Assembly: GCA_034190295.1 (NCBI GenBank)
Contig: JAXHSW010000017.1
Coordinates: 13,923 to 77,922, forward strand
Source of the DNA: Okeania sp034190295
Lineage (GTDB): Bacteria > Cyanobacteriota > Cyanobacteriia > Cyanobacteriales > Microcoleaceae
Reading direction: 5' to 3'
Length of the DNA: 64,000 bases
The notes beneath the pieces are model-generated. The model was not told the DNA's origin, did no database searches, and saw only the letters and a program-made list of their open reading frames with translations. The translations under genes and the position numbers were made by a program. Within the stretch, counting starts at the first letter, position 1. Every line of letters starts with the position of its first letter. Shown here in pieces: positions 1 to 8,040 of this stretch.

Positions 1-451
1 GTCCGGGGCCACCAGGAACATTACTGGAGCGGCGGAATAGGAAAAACAGACCGACAATCAATAAAACTGGGAATACCAAGTTTCCTAATAAGCCCCAGAT
101 TGCCCCTTCGTTCCGTGGTGGATGACTGTCAAAGCTGATATTTGCCTCTCGTAGACGAGAAATTAGGTCTGGGGAATTGGCTGGTAAATCTACTCGTAAT
201 CGTTGGACCCGATTATCTAGTTCTGGATCGACTGCTTCAACAATAGCTGTACGGCCACCTTCATAAAGGTCTACGCTTGTAACTCGCTCTGCTTGTAAGT
301 AGTCCAAGAATCGACCATAGCTCATCCGGGTACTGGCGGTATTGCTACCCATGTTTGCTACTGTTGGGGAAAATGCTCCTTGCCAGACAAAAAAACCGAT
401 GACTAGAGCTGGTAAGCTCCAAAGTACTATTGTTCTCCAAGAAATTTTCAT
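1..451 (-). CDS. ftsH: FtsH-type membrane AAA protease, N-terminal part (runs off the window)
   Basis: The minus strand from ATG at 449-451 encodes 150 residues open to the window edge. They start MKISWRTIVLWSLP and contain a first membrane helix (about residues 8-26), then a periplasmic/lumenal segment with MSYGRFLDYLQ and SVDLYEGGRTAIVEA. A second helix follows (about 118-138, NLVFPVLLIVGLFFLF), then FRRSSNVPGGPG, the linker before the AAA domain. This pattern closely matches cyanobacterial FtsH of the Synechocystis Slr0228 (FtsH2) kind, a thylakoid ATP-dependent zinc protease used in photosystem II D1 turnover. The AAA and protease domains lie outside the window. An AGAGG-like ribosome site precedes the ATG. 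The paralogue assignment comes from remembered sequence similarity. Confidence 0.93.
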   Translation of the reverse strand, partial: MKISWRTIVLWSLPALVIGFFVWQGAFSPTVANMGSNTASTRMSYGRFLDYLQAERVTSVDLYEGGRTAIVEAVDPELDNRVQRLRVDLPANSPDLISRLREANISFDSHPPRNEGAIWGLLGNLVFPVLLIVGLFFLFRRSSNVPGGPG

Positions 452-722
452 AAATTATTGGCCTCTTTTAGTAAAATTGAATTGAAATATTTGGTGTGAT
501 TTTTTACACTTTTGACATTTTTTCCCACCTGACTTGATTGAAGGGGGAGAGTCCCAAATATCAATATTTGGGGTCTTGCTGCCTCTTCCAGAGGAGCTTT
601 CCTAGGGAATACTCAGCAAAAGCTAACAATGTACCTACTGGACTGACACAGCTAAAACTGTGCACTCTTATTTTTATTTCTAGGTGTCTTTATCTCCCCT
701 ACTCCCCTACTCCCCTACTCCC

Positions 723-893
723 CTACTTCCTAATGCACCATTTAAGGTGTGTCGGTCTACTACCTTCTTTGGGGTCAACCATTTCAGGTCTAAAGGTTTG
801 CTCCACAGGTAAGCCTGGGTGGCCTTGGGGGTTTCCCCCATCAGCTACTGGCACTGACACCGTTAGTCCAGCGACTAAGAAATACTCATAATC
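723..893 (-). pseudogene. Possible tnpB (IS605/IS607-type) C-terminal scrap
   Basis: A 56-codon stretch open on the minus strand reads YFLVAGLTVSVPVADGGNPQ, then GHPGLPVEQ. This resembles the tail of cyanobacterial TnpB proteins, which often end in an AGLxVSV-type segment just after the zinc-ribbon and RuvC parts. No catalytic motif, zinc finger or start codon is present, so at most it is the 3' end of a decayed transposon gene. A plus-strand frame covering the same bases (538-891) is more likely its antisense shadow. The call rests on one short similarity. Confidence 0.35.
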
Positions 894-991
894 TTAACTA
901 AATGTAACTTAACAATAGACATTAGGGCAACTACTTGGACTTCGAGAACAAATATCCTGGCATTGACACTAACAAATTAGGGGACTGGAAA

Positions 992-1146
992 TTCCTTTAT
1001 CAAACAGGATTGGGTCGCGCCACCCCGCCTTTTAAGGCGAAATATTTTTGGAGCTTTTCTCAAATCCCCTACTTCCCCTCCTGGGAGGGGTTAGGGGTGG
1101 GTTAACTTGCTGACTTGCAGACTTGCTGACTTCTGACGCGCGTTAA
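992..1146 (+). repeat. Repeat family A, copy 1
   Basis: A dispersed intergenic element with three recognisable parts: a conserved end (ATTGGGTC, the palindrome CGCCTTTTAAGGCG, then AATATTTTTGGAG), a C-rich palindrome (CCCCTCCTGGGAGGGG) and a run of TGACTTGC/TGACTTC-like heptamers ending in ACGCGCGTTAA. The same parts in the same order occur at 4370-4624 and 28862-29004. Confidence 0.75.
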
Positions 1147-2060
1147 AGTTATCTCCGATGGCAGCAATCTTAGGCTAGAGTTAGCAACATATATTTTGAG
1201 GAGAGAATACTTAATTTCTACGGTTTTGATGAAAAAATCAGTGAAGGGTATTATTAGGAATATTAAGAAGGAAGTATTAATTTCAGGTTAAATCTTTAAA
1301 TGAACATTATAGCGGTTTTCACTCATGTTGACTACAAAACTTCTGCCTTCTGTCTTCTGCCTTTAAGCCAAAATCTCTGTATTCTATGAAACATGAAAAG
1401 TGCTATAAGTCATTTTGTCACAAGTAGGGGATTACTCTAGTTCTCTAGAGGTTTCGCTTACCTAAGAAGTGAAGTGAGGTACAGTCAAAAAATAAACTTT
1501 TTTCCTTTTCGTTTATCTGTGCTAAACATTTTTAACTTAAGATGCTAAATTCATGGAGAGTTATTTTAATTAACTAAGAAATTCTCATAACAATTCCTGC
1601 AATGTGTCATTAACTTGTTTAATTAATCAAGGGAGCTTCGTGAAACGATGCTTTAATAATAATTTTGATCTGACTAATATCTAATATTATACTTAGTTAG
1701 CTATATGTCCTCGGCTCAAAAGAACAGGTTTGACCAAAAAGCGATTTAAAGAAAGTCTGAAAATCTCCACTTTTCAACCGAGGGATTGAAAATACTTGCT
1801 TGTTAAAACAAGCGTAAAGAAGAAGGTCTCACACCTGATATGGGAATCTCCCCCTACTGCAGAAGTGAAAGTGTAAAAGTATAGAGTCTGTATTCTCCAG
1901 TTGACTGAAACTTCTGAAAGTACTGCACCTCTATCTTCTATGTTAATTTTATTCCGCGATTTTATTCCCTTAATGCCGTAGGTCTTTATTAATCTATAAC
2001 TTAGGATTTTTAACAACGGCAGTATTTTGATTTAAAAGTTTAGTGAGGTAATACAGCCTA
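1147..2060. other. Long gene-free stretch
   Basis: About 900 bases without a convincing gene. A minus-strand frame at 1774-2016 (80 codons) has low-complexity, tail-like composition and no recognisable motif. A hairpin-prone segment, CTTGCTTGTTAAAACAAGCG, lies near 1796 and could be a terminator or a transposon end. The ribosome site of the downstream parM-like gene (GTGAGG) lies near 2042-2047. Confidence 0.5.
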
Positions 2061-3155
2061 ATGGTTATTAAAAAGCCAGCAGCAGCAGCAATGCTGACCC
2101 AGAAACCACCTAGTGTAGGTACAAAAACAATCCTTAGTGTGGACTTGGGACGGACAGCTAGTAAAGCTTGTGTTAGTCGGACTCCAAATGGTGTAGTTTT
2201 CATTCCAGCTAATGTCAAACAATTAAGTTTAGAACAAGTAAGATCGGGTAATTTTGAGTCTAAACCTACAGACCCATTATTAGATATGTGGCTGGAATAT
2301 CAAGGCTCTGGATACGCTGTAGGTCAGTTGGCTGCTGATTTCGGGGCCAATTTATTCGGTGATGAACGCTCTTTTGCTAAGTCCAAAGTCGAGGATGCTC
2401 TAATTAAAATCTTGGCCTGTGCTGGTTATTTTCAGCTCAAAGGCGAATTTTCAGTTGTGATGGGTTTACCATTTTATTCCCAAGAGCAATTTGAAAAGGA
2501 AAAGGAACAGATTGTTAGTCAATTACAATGTCCTCATAAAATGTCTTATCGAGGTAACGAACCTACTGAAATTAGAATTAATAAGGTTTGGATCATGCCA
2601 GAGGGATATGGTAGTTTGCTATGGTGTGAAGCTAACAATGGCAAGGAATTTAAGCCAGAGTTACCCAAACTATCTCTTGCTATTGTTGATATTGGCCATC
2701 AGACTACAGACTTTTTAATGGTAGACCGTTTTCGGTTTGCTAGAGCTGCTTCTAAGAGTGAACCTTTTGCCATGAGCCAATTTTATGAAGATGTGGCCTC
2801 TAAGATTGAGGGAGCAGATGCTCAGTCTTTGTATTTGCTAGAAGCAGTCCATAAACCAGAAGGCCAACGTTCCTATCGTCCCAGAGGAGCAACTAAACCG
2901 ATTAATCTTGATGGTGTTGTTCCTGAGTTGCGTAAAGTTTTTGCAGCTAAACTCTGTGACCGTTTGATTAAGTGGATACCAGAAAGGGTGACAGATGTTG
3001 TGATGACTGGCGGTGGGGCAGAATTTTTCCAGGAAGATTTGGAAAGGTTATTACAAGAGGCAGGTCTTAATGCTCATTTAGCTCAACCACCTAGAGAAGC
3101 AAATGCTCTGGGACAATATATTTATGGAGAGGCTCAACTAGCAATATCTAGATAA
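2061..3155 (+). CDS. ParM/StbA-like actin-family ATPase
   Basis: 364 residues with the actin/Hsp70 nucleotide fold: phosphate-1 loop SVDLGRTASKA (about residues 26-36), phosphate-2 loop IVDIGHQTTDF (about 213-223) and the adenosine motif VMTGGGAEFF (about 313-322). The overall arrangement fits bacterial actin-like proteins of the ParM/Alp type, which polymerise to push replicons apart. The next gene (3703-4281) has the features of a small DNA-binding adaptor, so the two look like a ParM/ParR-type partition pair. The start ATG has GTGAGG upstream. The setting looks chromosomal, so the cargo is unknown: an integrated plasmid locus or a cytoskeletal role are both possible. Confidence 0.82.
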   Translation: MVIKKPAAAAMLTQKPPSVGTKTILSVDLGRTASKACVSRTPNGVVFIPANVKQLSLEQVRSGNFESKPTDPLLDMWLEYQGSGYAVGQLAADFGANLFGDERSFAKSKVEDALIKILACAGYFQLKGEFSVVMGLPFYSQEQFEKEKEQIVSQLQCPHKMSYRGNEPTEIRINKVWIMPEGYGSLLWCEANNGKEFKPELPKLSLAIVDIGHQTTDFLMVDRFRFARAASKSEPFAMSQFYEDVASKIEGADAQSLYLLEAVHKPEGQRSYRPRGATKPINLDGVVPELRKVFAAKLCDRLIKWIPERVTDVVMTGGGAEFFQEDLERLLQEAGLNAHLAQPPREANALGQYIYGEAQLAISR

Positions 3156-3163
3156 GTTTTAAA

Positions 3164-3364
3164 AAGCATTTCCTGAGGTCATGCTCCGCAAACAGCATTT
3201 CAGCAATCAGCGTTTCCGTTTGTCATGCACTCGCATTCAGCTTTGCGCTAAGGGGATGAGCAACCCAAGTTTGGACGTTCCGGAATGCTCCGCAAACAGA
3301 TGCCATTATCTATGCACTGCCTTTTTAGGCTGATAGCTGATAGCTAATAGCTGATAGCTAGTTA
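3164..3364. repeat. Repeat family C (200-bp MITE), degenerate copy
   Basis: Starts AAGCATTTCCTGAGG, has CCGCAAACAG and ends in GCTGATAGCTGATAGC heptamers. These are the same building blocks as the well-preserved copies at 5945-6144 and 11478-11677. No target duplication is visible. Confidence 0.55.
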
Positions 3365-3404
3365 ACATTACAAAGATATTTGGGGTTGTATAATCTAAAC
3401 AATT

Positions 3405-3552
3405 TTACTGAATAATTAAGGTTTAAAGCCTCTCCTTTAAAGGAGAAAGAAGAAAAAATTTTCATGATTAGTCAATCCTATCCGTTTTCAAGGAGAGGTA
3501 ATTATTAATTATTAATTATTAATTATTAATTATTCATTATTAATTGTTGAAA
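3405..3552 (+). repeat. Repeat family B with TAATTAT heptamers
   Basis: Conserved core: TGAATAATTAAGGTTTAAAG, then palindromic CTCTCCTTTAAAGGAGA, AAAATTTTC, CAATCCTATCCGTTTTCAAG and GAGAGGTAATTATT. It ends in about seven TAATTAT heptamers and the terminal motif AATTGTTGAA. This is the reference copy for the family. Confidence 0.75.
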
Positions 3553-3702
3553 TAGCCCCAGGTGCTAAAATCCAGTTTATAATTTAGTATCGCACTGAGT
3601 TCCTGTGTAGTTTTTTCTAGGTCTGGAAGTAAAAAATAACGGGGGTACAGTAGAAAATTTCTTTTCTCTGTCCCCGTGTTAAATTAACAAAAATATTACC
3701 TG

Positions 3703-4281
3703 ATGCTTTGGGAAAAAAATCAGAAAAAAGAAGTCTTTTTTACCGAAGAGGCAGCAGATAAGCAATTATTGGCAGCTATAGAAAAAGAGTTAAATTCTCA
3801 CAAATATCGAACTTTTAGCAATCTTTGTAAACAAGCTCTATGGCAATTTTTGGATGTATCTTCATCATCGACAGAGTTAGCTCAATCTCCATCTAATTTA
3901 CAAAAGCTAGAACACAGAATTTATGAGAAGCTTACCCAACATTTTTCTGAGTTAGAAAAAAAATTGGTTTCTGAAGAGTTGAAGACATCTAATAATACAG
4001 TTCAATCTAATGAAGATGAGTTGAAAAAACACTTGAATCAATTGAATCAACAGTTGACTCAAATCCAATTGGATTTAGATGCTAAATTAATCGAAGTTAT
4101 GGAGACTTTTAAGACAGAGTTGTCACAGATAGAAATACCTATTACTAAGTTAGCTCAAGAAGAGTCAGAAGAATTAACTCCTACCCAATCAAAAGAAGAA
4201 GAAAATTTATCTGTTAAAGAATCAAAAACGGATGCCGATCCTTTATTGCAGCGCTTAAGTTCTTTGTTAGAAGAGTTCTAA
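3703..4281 (+). CDS. ParR-like partner of the actin-like ATPase
   Basis: 192 residues, acidic and Gln/Lys-rich, no membrane segment. Residues about 8-55 (VFFTEEAADKQLLAAIEKEL, then HKYRTFSNLCKQALWQFL) look like a compact helical DNA-binding head of the ribbon-helix-helix kind: a beta-strand-like FFTEE, then helices. Residues about 68-150 are a predicted coiled coil, followed by a charged tail ending LLQRLSSLLEEF. ParR adaptors have this architecture: an RHH head binds the centromere and a C-terminal tail caps ParM. The gene is 550 bases downstream of the actin-like gene on the same strand. The two are separated by repeats, so co-transcription is uncertain. No specific family match is claimed. 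Confidence 0.6.
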   Translation: MLWEKNQKKEVFFTEEAADKQLLAAIEKELNSHKYRTFSNLCKQALWQFLDVSSSSTELAQSPSNLQKLEHRIYEKLTQHFSELEKKLVSEELKTSNNTVQSNEDELKKHLNQLNQQLTQIQLDLDAKLIEVMETFKTELSQIEIPITKLAQEESEELTPTQSKEEENLSVKESKTDADPLLQRLSSLLEEF

Positions 4282-4369
4282 TTAATTATGTTTCAATATA
4301 CCTTTATTCGCAACAATAACCATTACTAATTTGATTTAATAATAACAAAATAGTCAAGGCTAAGAAGAG

Positions 4370-4624
4370 TTAACGCGCGTCAGAAGTCAGCAAGTCAGAA
4401 GTCATAAGTTAACCCACCCGCGGGCCCCGTGGAGAACCCACCCCTAACCCCTCCCTGGAGGGAACCCACCCCTAACCCCTCCCTGGAGGGAACCCACCCC
4501 TAACCCCTCCCTGGAGGGAACCCACCCCTAACCCCTCCCTGGAGGGGAAGTAGGGGATTTAGGCTCCGCTCCAAAAATATTTCGCCTTAAAAGGCGGGGT
4601 TTTAGACCCAATTATTTTGATAAG
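4370..4624 (-). repeat. Repeat family A, copy 2, with internal 28-bp amplification
   Basis: Reverse orientation relative to copy 1: begins TTAACGCGCGTCAGAAGTCA and ends with CGCCTTAAAAGGCG and TTTTGATAAG. The central C-rich palindrome (CCCTCCCTGGAGGG) is amplified into four tandem units of about 28 bases. Confidence 0.75.
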
Positions 4625-4824
4625 AGAGAAGAAAAAAAAGAAACTAATTATAGAGATTAAGTAACAAATTTAAGATTGGATAAAATCTCGCTCGGCAGAA
4701 TTTGCCAATTTATTTTTCATAGTATTCTTTTTGATGATTGCTAATAAATTTGGAGACTATCTTAGAATACTTTTATTCTTGACATAAGGTATAGTGGACT
4801 TAATAATTAAAAATAATAAATATA

Positions 4825-4944
4825 TTCAACAATTAATAATTAATAATTACCTCTCCTTGAAAACGGATAGGATTGACTGAAAGGAAAATTTTTTTCTTTT
4901 TTTCCCTTAAAAGGGGAGGCTTTAAAACTTGATTATTCGGTGAT
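4825..4944 (-). repeat. Repeat family B, reverse copy
   Basis: TTCAACAATTAATAATTAAT, then ACCTCTCCTTGAAAACGGAT, the Cys-box-like CCCTTAAAAGGGG and GATTATTCGGTGA: the reverse complement of the copy at 3405-3552. A frame at 4833-5141 merely reads through it. Confidence 0.7.
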
Positions 4945-5180
4945 TCCCATACTGGTAAGGTACAAAACTCGTTTGTTTTAGGGAACAGGGAATAGGGAAT
5001 AGACAATAGAATAGAAGTAAAGATAAATAAAGAGAGGCGTACCTCATTAGTCTGAGAAACGCTATAAATTATAAACAAAGTCAAAATAATTGTTAGATAT
5101 CTGAACTTTATTATAGCAGTCTCAGGGAAGAGCGCGGACATATCAAAAGTTTAAAACTCAGATAACGTAATATTTTTCCT

Positions 5181-5282
5181 TCTTCCTTCTGCCTTCTGCC
5201 TTCTGCCTTCTGCCTTCTTCCTTCTGCCTTCTTCCTTCTGCCTTCTGCCTTCTTCCTTCTTCCTTCTTCCTTCTTCCTTCTG
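5181..5282. repeat. Heptanucleotide tandem repeat (TTCCTTC/TGCCTTC)
   Basis: About 14 tandem heptamers alternating TTCCTTC and TGCCTTC, ending 20 bases before the stop of the PAP/fibrillin gene. Filamentous cyanobacteria are known for such short tandemly repeated repetitive (STRR) heptamers. The same motif recurs at 54209-54247 in reverse. Confidence 0.85.
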
Positions 5283-5302
5283 CTATAAAAAGTATATTAA
5301 TC

Positions 5303-5887
5303 TTAAACTTTACTTAGTACAAATACACTGCCTTGATTGCCTCTTCCAATGCGTAAATCTTCATCTAAATATGTAATATCTAACCACCCCTTTTGTTCTC
5401 GGTTTTGTATATTAAAATCAACAGCAGTAAATTTTTTTCCTGATTCTATTTCGGCAATTAATTTATTAGGCGATTGATAACCAATTAAACTTTGTAAACC
5501 TAAAATTGAACGATTAAATTTAACATTTACTCGCTTCTGGGAAACAGCTTCAAACTGAGCAACAACACTAACTATTCCTTCTAAAAAAGGCAAACCAGAT
5601 ACTTCAGCAATATTATAGATGACTGTATCTTGGACTCGGATACATTGATAAATTTCCCCTAGTTTCAGGAAAGGAAAACTATCAATGCGTAGTAATTCTT
5701 GACTGGTAGTATAAAGTAATCGCCAATTGCCATCTAATAGTTCTTTTGCTTCAAAGGGACAAGGGTTGGGATTGTAACCTTCTACTTGAGCGATCGCTGC
5801 TAGAATTACTTGTTGGTCATTTTTACTTGCTAGTAAACCACGATTTTTGCCTGTAAGTGTCTCTATTAATCTGTATTTATAAATCAT
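5303..5887 (-). CDS. PAP/fibrillin-domain protein
   Basis: 194 residues. The family signature is visible: LLDGNWRLLYTTSQELLRID (about 46-65), then IYQCIRV, VYNIAEVSGLPFLEGIVSV and LDITYLDEDLRIGRGNQGSV near the C-terminus. Plastid-lipid-associated proteins/fibrillins are lipocalin-like proteins that bind isoprenoid lipids on plastoglobules and thylakoids in plants. Cyanobacterial members are usually about 200 residues, as here, and have roles in photoprotection. No signal peptide is seen. The gene stands alone between repeat elements, and the start is the only sensible ATG. Confidence 0.88.
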   Translation of the reverse strand: MIYKYRLIETLTGKNRGLLASKNDQQVILAAIAQVEGYNPNPCPFEAKELLDGNWRLLYTTSQELLRIDSFPFLKLGEIYQCIRVQDTVIYNIAEVSGLPFLEGIVSVVAQFEAVSQKRVNVKFNRSILGLQSLIGYQSPNKLIAEIESGKKFTAVDFNIQNREQKGWLDITYLDEDLRIGRGNQGSVFVLSKV

Positions 5888-5944
5888 AGTTCTTGTTTAT
5901 TGTCAATCTGCGTTGATTATAAGCTGACAATTTTCCTTTATTAC

Positions 5945-6144
5945 ATAAGCATTCAGCTAGCTTGCGGTTAGCTATCAGCAATGAAAATGAAAATGAATAA
6001 AGCCAGCATTCGTTTAACTTCTACTACATTCTCAACCAGAGATTGGTACTCTGAAGCTTTGATAAAATTGCTTTTTTCTCCTTGTAAAAGCTGATAGCTG
6101 ATAGCTGACTGCTGTTAGCTCCGCATTCGGCGAGGAAATGCTTA
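5945..6144. mobile_element. Repeat family C MITE, 200 bp, with 9-bp direct repeats
   Basis: Exactly 200 bases bounded by TAAGCATT and AATGCTTA inverted ends and flanked by a 9-base direct repeat (CTTTATTAC at 5936-5944 and 6145-6153). It contains GCTGATAGCTGATAGCTGAC heptamers and a TCCGCATTCGGCGAGG end. It has no coding capacity, so it is a nonautonomous element that must be moved by a transposase elsewhere. Confidence 0.8.
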
Positions 6145-6153
6145 CTTTATTAC

Positions 6154-6799
6154 TGAAGAAGAAAATTTAAAAAACATTCTTCGGGTATCCGGGTCTTAAG
6201 CAATTTTAACGATATCCTTAACAGTAGCAAAAAATTTAGATAGGCTTACTACTTGGATTGATTTTACTTTGTTTGAATGAATCTATAGCAGGGAATAAGG
6301 GGGCTATTTCATTCTTTACACTTGGGTGTGGGGATGGTGGGGAAAAGCTACAACCCTGATGGTTGAATTAACTGCTTGGGGGTTCTATCTTCCCATATCC
6401 CCCACCAATCCATGCCTCCCAAACTCACTTCCCCAATACCTTTGAGCCTTAATGAAATAGCCGTGGGATAATAGTGAGAATAGGAAATTGGCTCTGTGTA
6501 ATGAGTAATGAGGAATACTCTGGACTTGATATGGCAGTGGGTGCAAATGGGATTTGATGGGGCGATCGTCCCGATTGGCCAAATTCTTAGTAACTTATTG
6601 ACTACTGACTACTTCTTCAAGATTTGATGCAAGTAAATTCATCTAATCTTTTAAACAAGGACAGGAAAAACATTTATATATATTATTTAGCTGGCAAATT
6701 TAAAACAAAATCCCCTAAAATCCAAGAGACCTAATAGAGAAGATGAGTAAATCTAAAGATATTAGGATAGACTTACTAAAATTCCTTGACTGAGGATAT
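6154..6799. other. Gene-free stretch upstream of the repeat protein
   Basis: About 650 bases. A minus-strand 65-codon frame at 6385-6582 has no recognisable motif. One HIP1-like GGCGATCG and an isolated GACTTGATAT (an end motif of repeat family D) near 6523 are the only items seen. It presumably contains the promoter of the following gene. Confidence 0.5.
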
Positions 6800-7909
6800 A
6801 TGGAAGAAAAACAACAAACAAATAACCCATCACAACCAGTAGTGTCGCAGAATACTACAGAGCAGGAGACTGTAAATCCACAACCAGTAGTTCCACAACC
6901 AACGGTACAGGAGACGGTAAATCCACAACCTGTAGTCCCACAACCAACTACGGTACAGGAGACAGTAAATCCACAACCTGTAGTTCCACAACCAACTACG
7001 GTACAGGAGACAGTAAATCCACAACCAGTAGTTCCACAACCAACTACGGTACAGGAGACAGTAAATCCACAACCAGTAGTTCCACAACCAACTACGGTAC
7101 AGGAGACAGTAAATCCACAACCAACGGTACAGGAGACAGTAAATCCACAACCTGTAGTTCCACAACCAACTACGGTACAGGAGACAGTAAATCCACAACC
7201 TGTAGTTCCACAACCAACTACGGTACAGGAGACAGTAAATCCACAACCAGTAGTCCCACAACCAACTACGGTACAGGAGACAGTAAATCCACAACCAACT
7301 ACGGTACAGGAGACAGTAAATCCACAACCTGTAGTTCCACAACCAACTACGGTACAGGAGACAGTAAATCCACAACCTGTAGTTCCACAACCAACGGTAC
7401 AGGAGACAGTAAATCCACAACCAGTAGTTCCACAACCAACGGTACAGGAGACAGTAAATCCACAACCAGTAGTTCCACAACCAACTACGGTACAGGAGAC
7501 AGTAAATCCACAACCAGTAGTCCCACAACCAACTACGGTACAGGAGACAGTAAATCCACAACCAGTAGTCCCACAACCAAGTATGGTAGGAGCAAAGGTA
7601 GAACAACCAGTAGGAATACCAGTAGGAGTTGTTGGTCGTAGAAATAACCAACCTCAGTCACAACCGGTTCTAGTTTACAACCCCTCCCTACTTCTAATAC
7701 CTCGCCATGAACCGGCAGATGTAATTCCTACGAAACGAGACTCATCTATAGTGGACTGGTTAGAAACATCAGGCAGAATGTTACCTAGAGATCCTTCAGA
7801 ATCAGATAATTATCTCCAAGAGGAAGAGGAAATCTCAGAATTGATAGCTGTAGACAATTTTAGTGATGATGACCCTTTAGAAGGAAATGCCGATGAGTCT
7901 GGTGAATAG
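6800..7909 (+). CDS. DUF3134-like protein with expanded Pro/Gln/Val repeat domain
   Basis: 369 residues. Residues about 20-265 are 16 or so tandem copies of a 14-16-residue unit, PQPVVPQPTTVQETVN, encoded by near-identical 42-48-base units. Residues about 285-369 are nonrepetitive and acidic: NPSLLLIPRHEPADVIPT, SSIVDWLETSGRMLPRD and EEEEISELI. That C-terminal region resembles the short cyanobacterial DUF3134 family, normally under about 100 residues with no repeat. The ATG has GAGGATAT upstream. The near-identity of the DNA units points to recent expansion, and the copy number probably varies between strains. No signal peptide or membrane helix is seen. Function is unknown, but the tail faces mraY 130 bases downstream on the same strand. 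Confidence 0.75.
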   Translation: MEEKQQTNNPSQPVVSQNTTEQETVNPQPVVPQPTVQETVNPQPVVPQPTTVQETVNPQPVVPQPTTVQETVNPQPVVPQPTTVQETVNPQPVVPQPTTVQETVNPQPTVQETVNPQPVVPQPTTVQETVNPQPVVPQPTTVQETVNPQPVVPQPTTVQETVNPQPTTVQETVNPQPVVPQPTTVQETVNPQPVVPQPTVQETVNPQPVVPQPTVQETVNPQPVVPQPTTVQETVNPQPVVPQPTTVQETVNPQPVVPQPSMVGAKVEQPVGIPVGVVGRRNNQPQSQPVLVYNPSLLLIPRHEPADVIPTKRDSSIVDWLETSGRMLPRDPSESDNYLQEEEEISELIAVDNFSDDDPLEGNADESGE

Positions 7910-7914
7910 AGATT

Positions 7915-7952
7915 TTCAACAATTAATAATTAATAATTAATAATTAATTATT
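7915..7952. repeat. TAATTAT heptamers (family B end only)
   Basis: TTTTCAACAATTAATAATTA and a few more heptamers directly after the repeat-protein stop codon. Only the heptamer end of family B is present; the core is missing. Confidence 0.6.
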
Positions 7953-8026
7953 CCCTCAAAGCTATTCAGTTAAAAGTTGAATTTGATAATTTTTTAATCA
8001 AACCTAAAGTATCCAAAAGTGTGTGT

Positions 8027-8033
8027 GGAGGAG
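8027..8033 (+). promoter_or_regulatory. Ribosome binding site fixing the mraY start
   Basis: GGAGGAG lies 7 bases before ATG at 8041. An upstream in-frame GTG at 8023 would place this site inside the coding region, so ATG 8041 is preferred. Confidence 0.8.
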
Positions 8034-8040
8034 TTTTTTT

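Noticed and set aside
538..891. 117-codon plus-strand frame after ftsH
   Set aside because: It includes CCCCTACT octamers and lies opposite a probable tnpB scrap; no family features.
1774..2016. 80-codon minus-strand frame
   Set aside because: Low complexity, no motif, no ribosome site; possibly a transposon end, but not supportable.
4833..5141. 102-codon minus-strand frame
   Set aside because: Half of it is a family B repeat; the rest has no motif.
6830..7651. Long minus-strand frame of 273 codons
   Set aside because: It is the antisense of the Pro-rich repeat gene and stays open because the repeat unit is a multiple of three.
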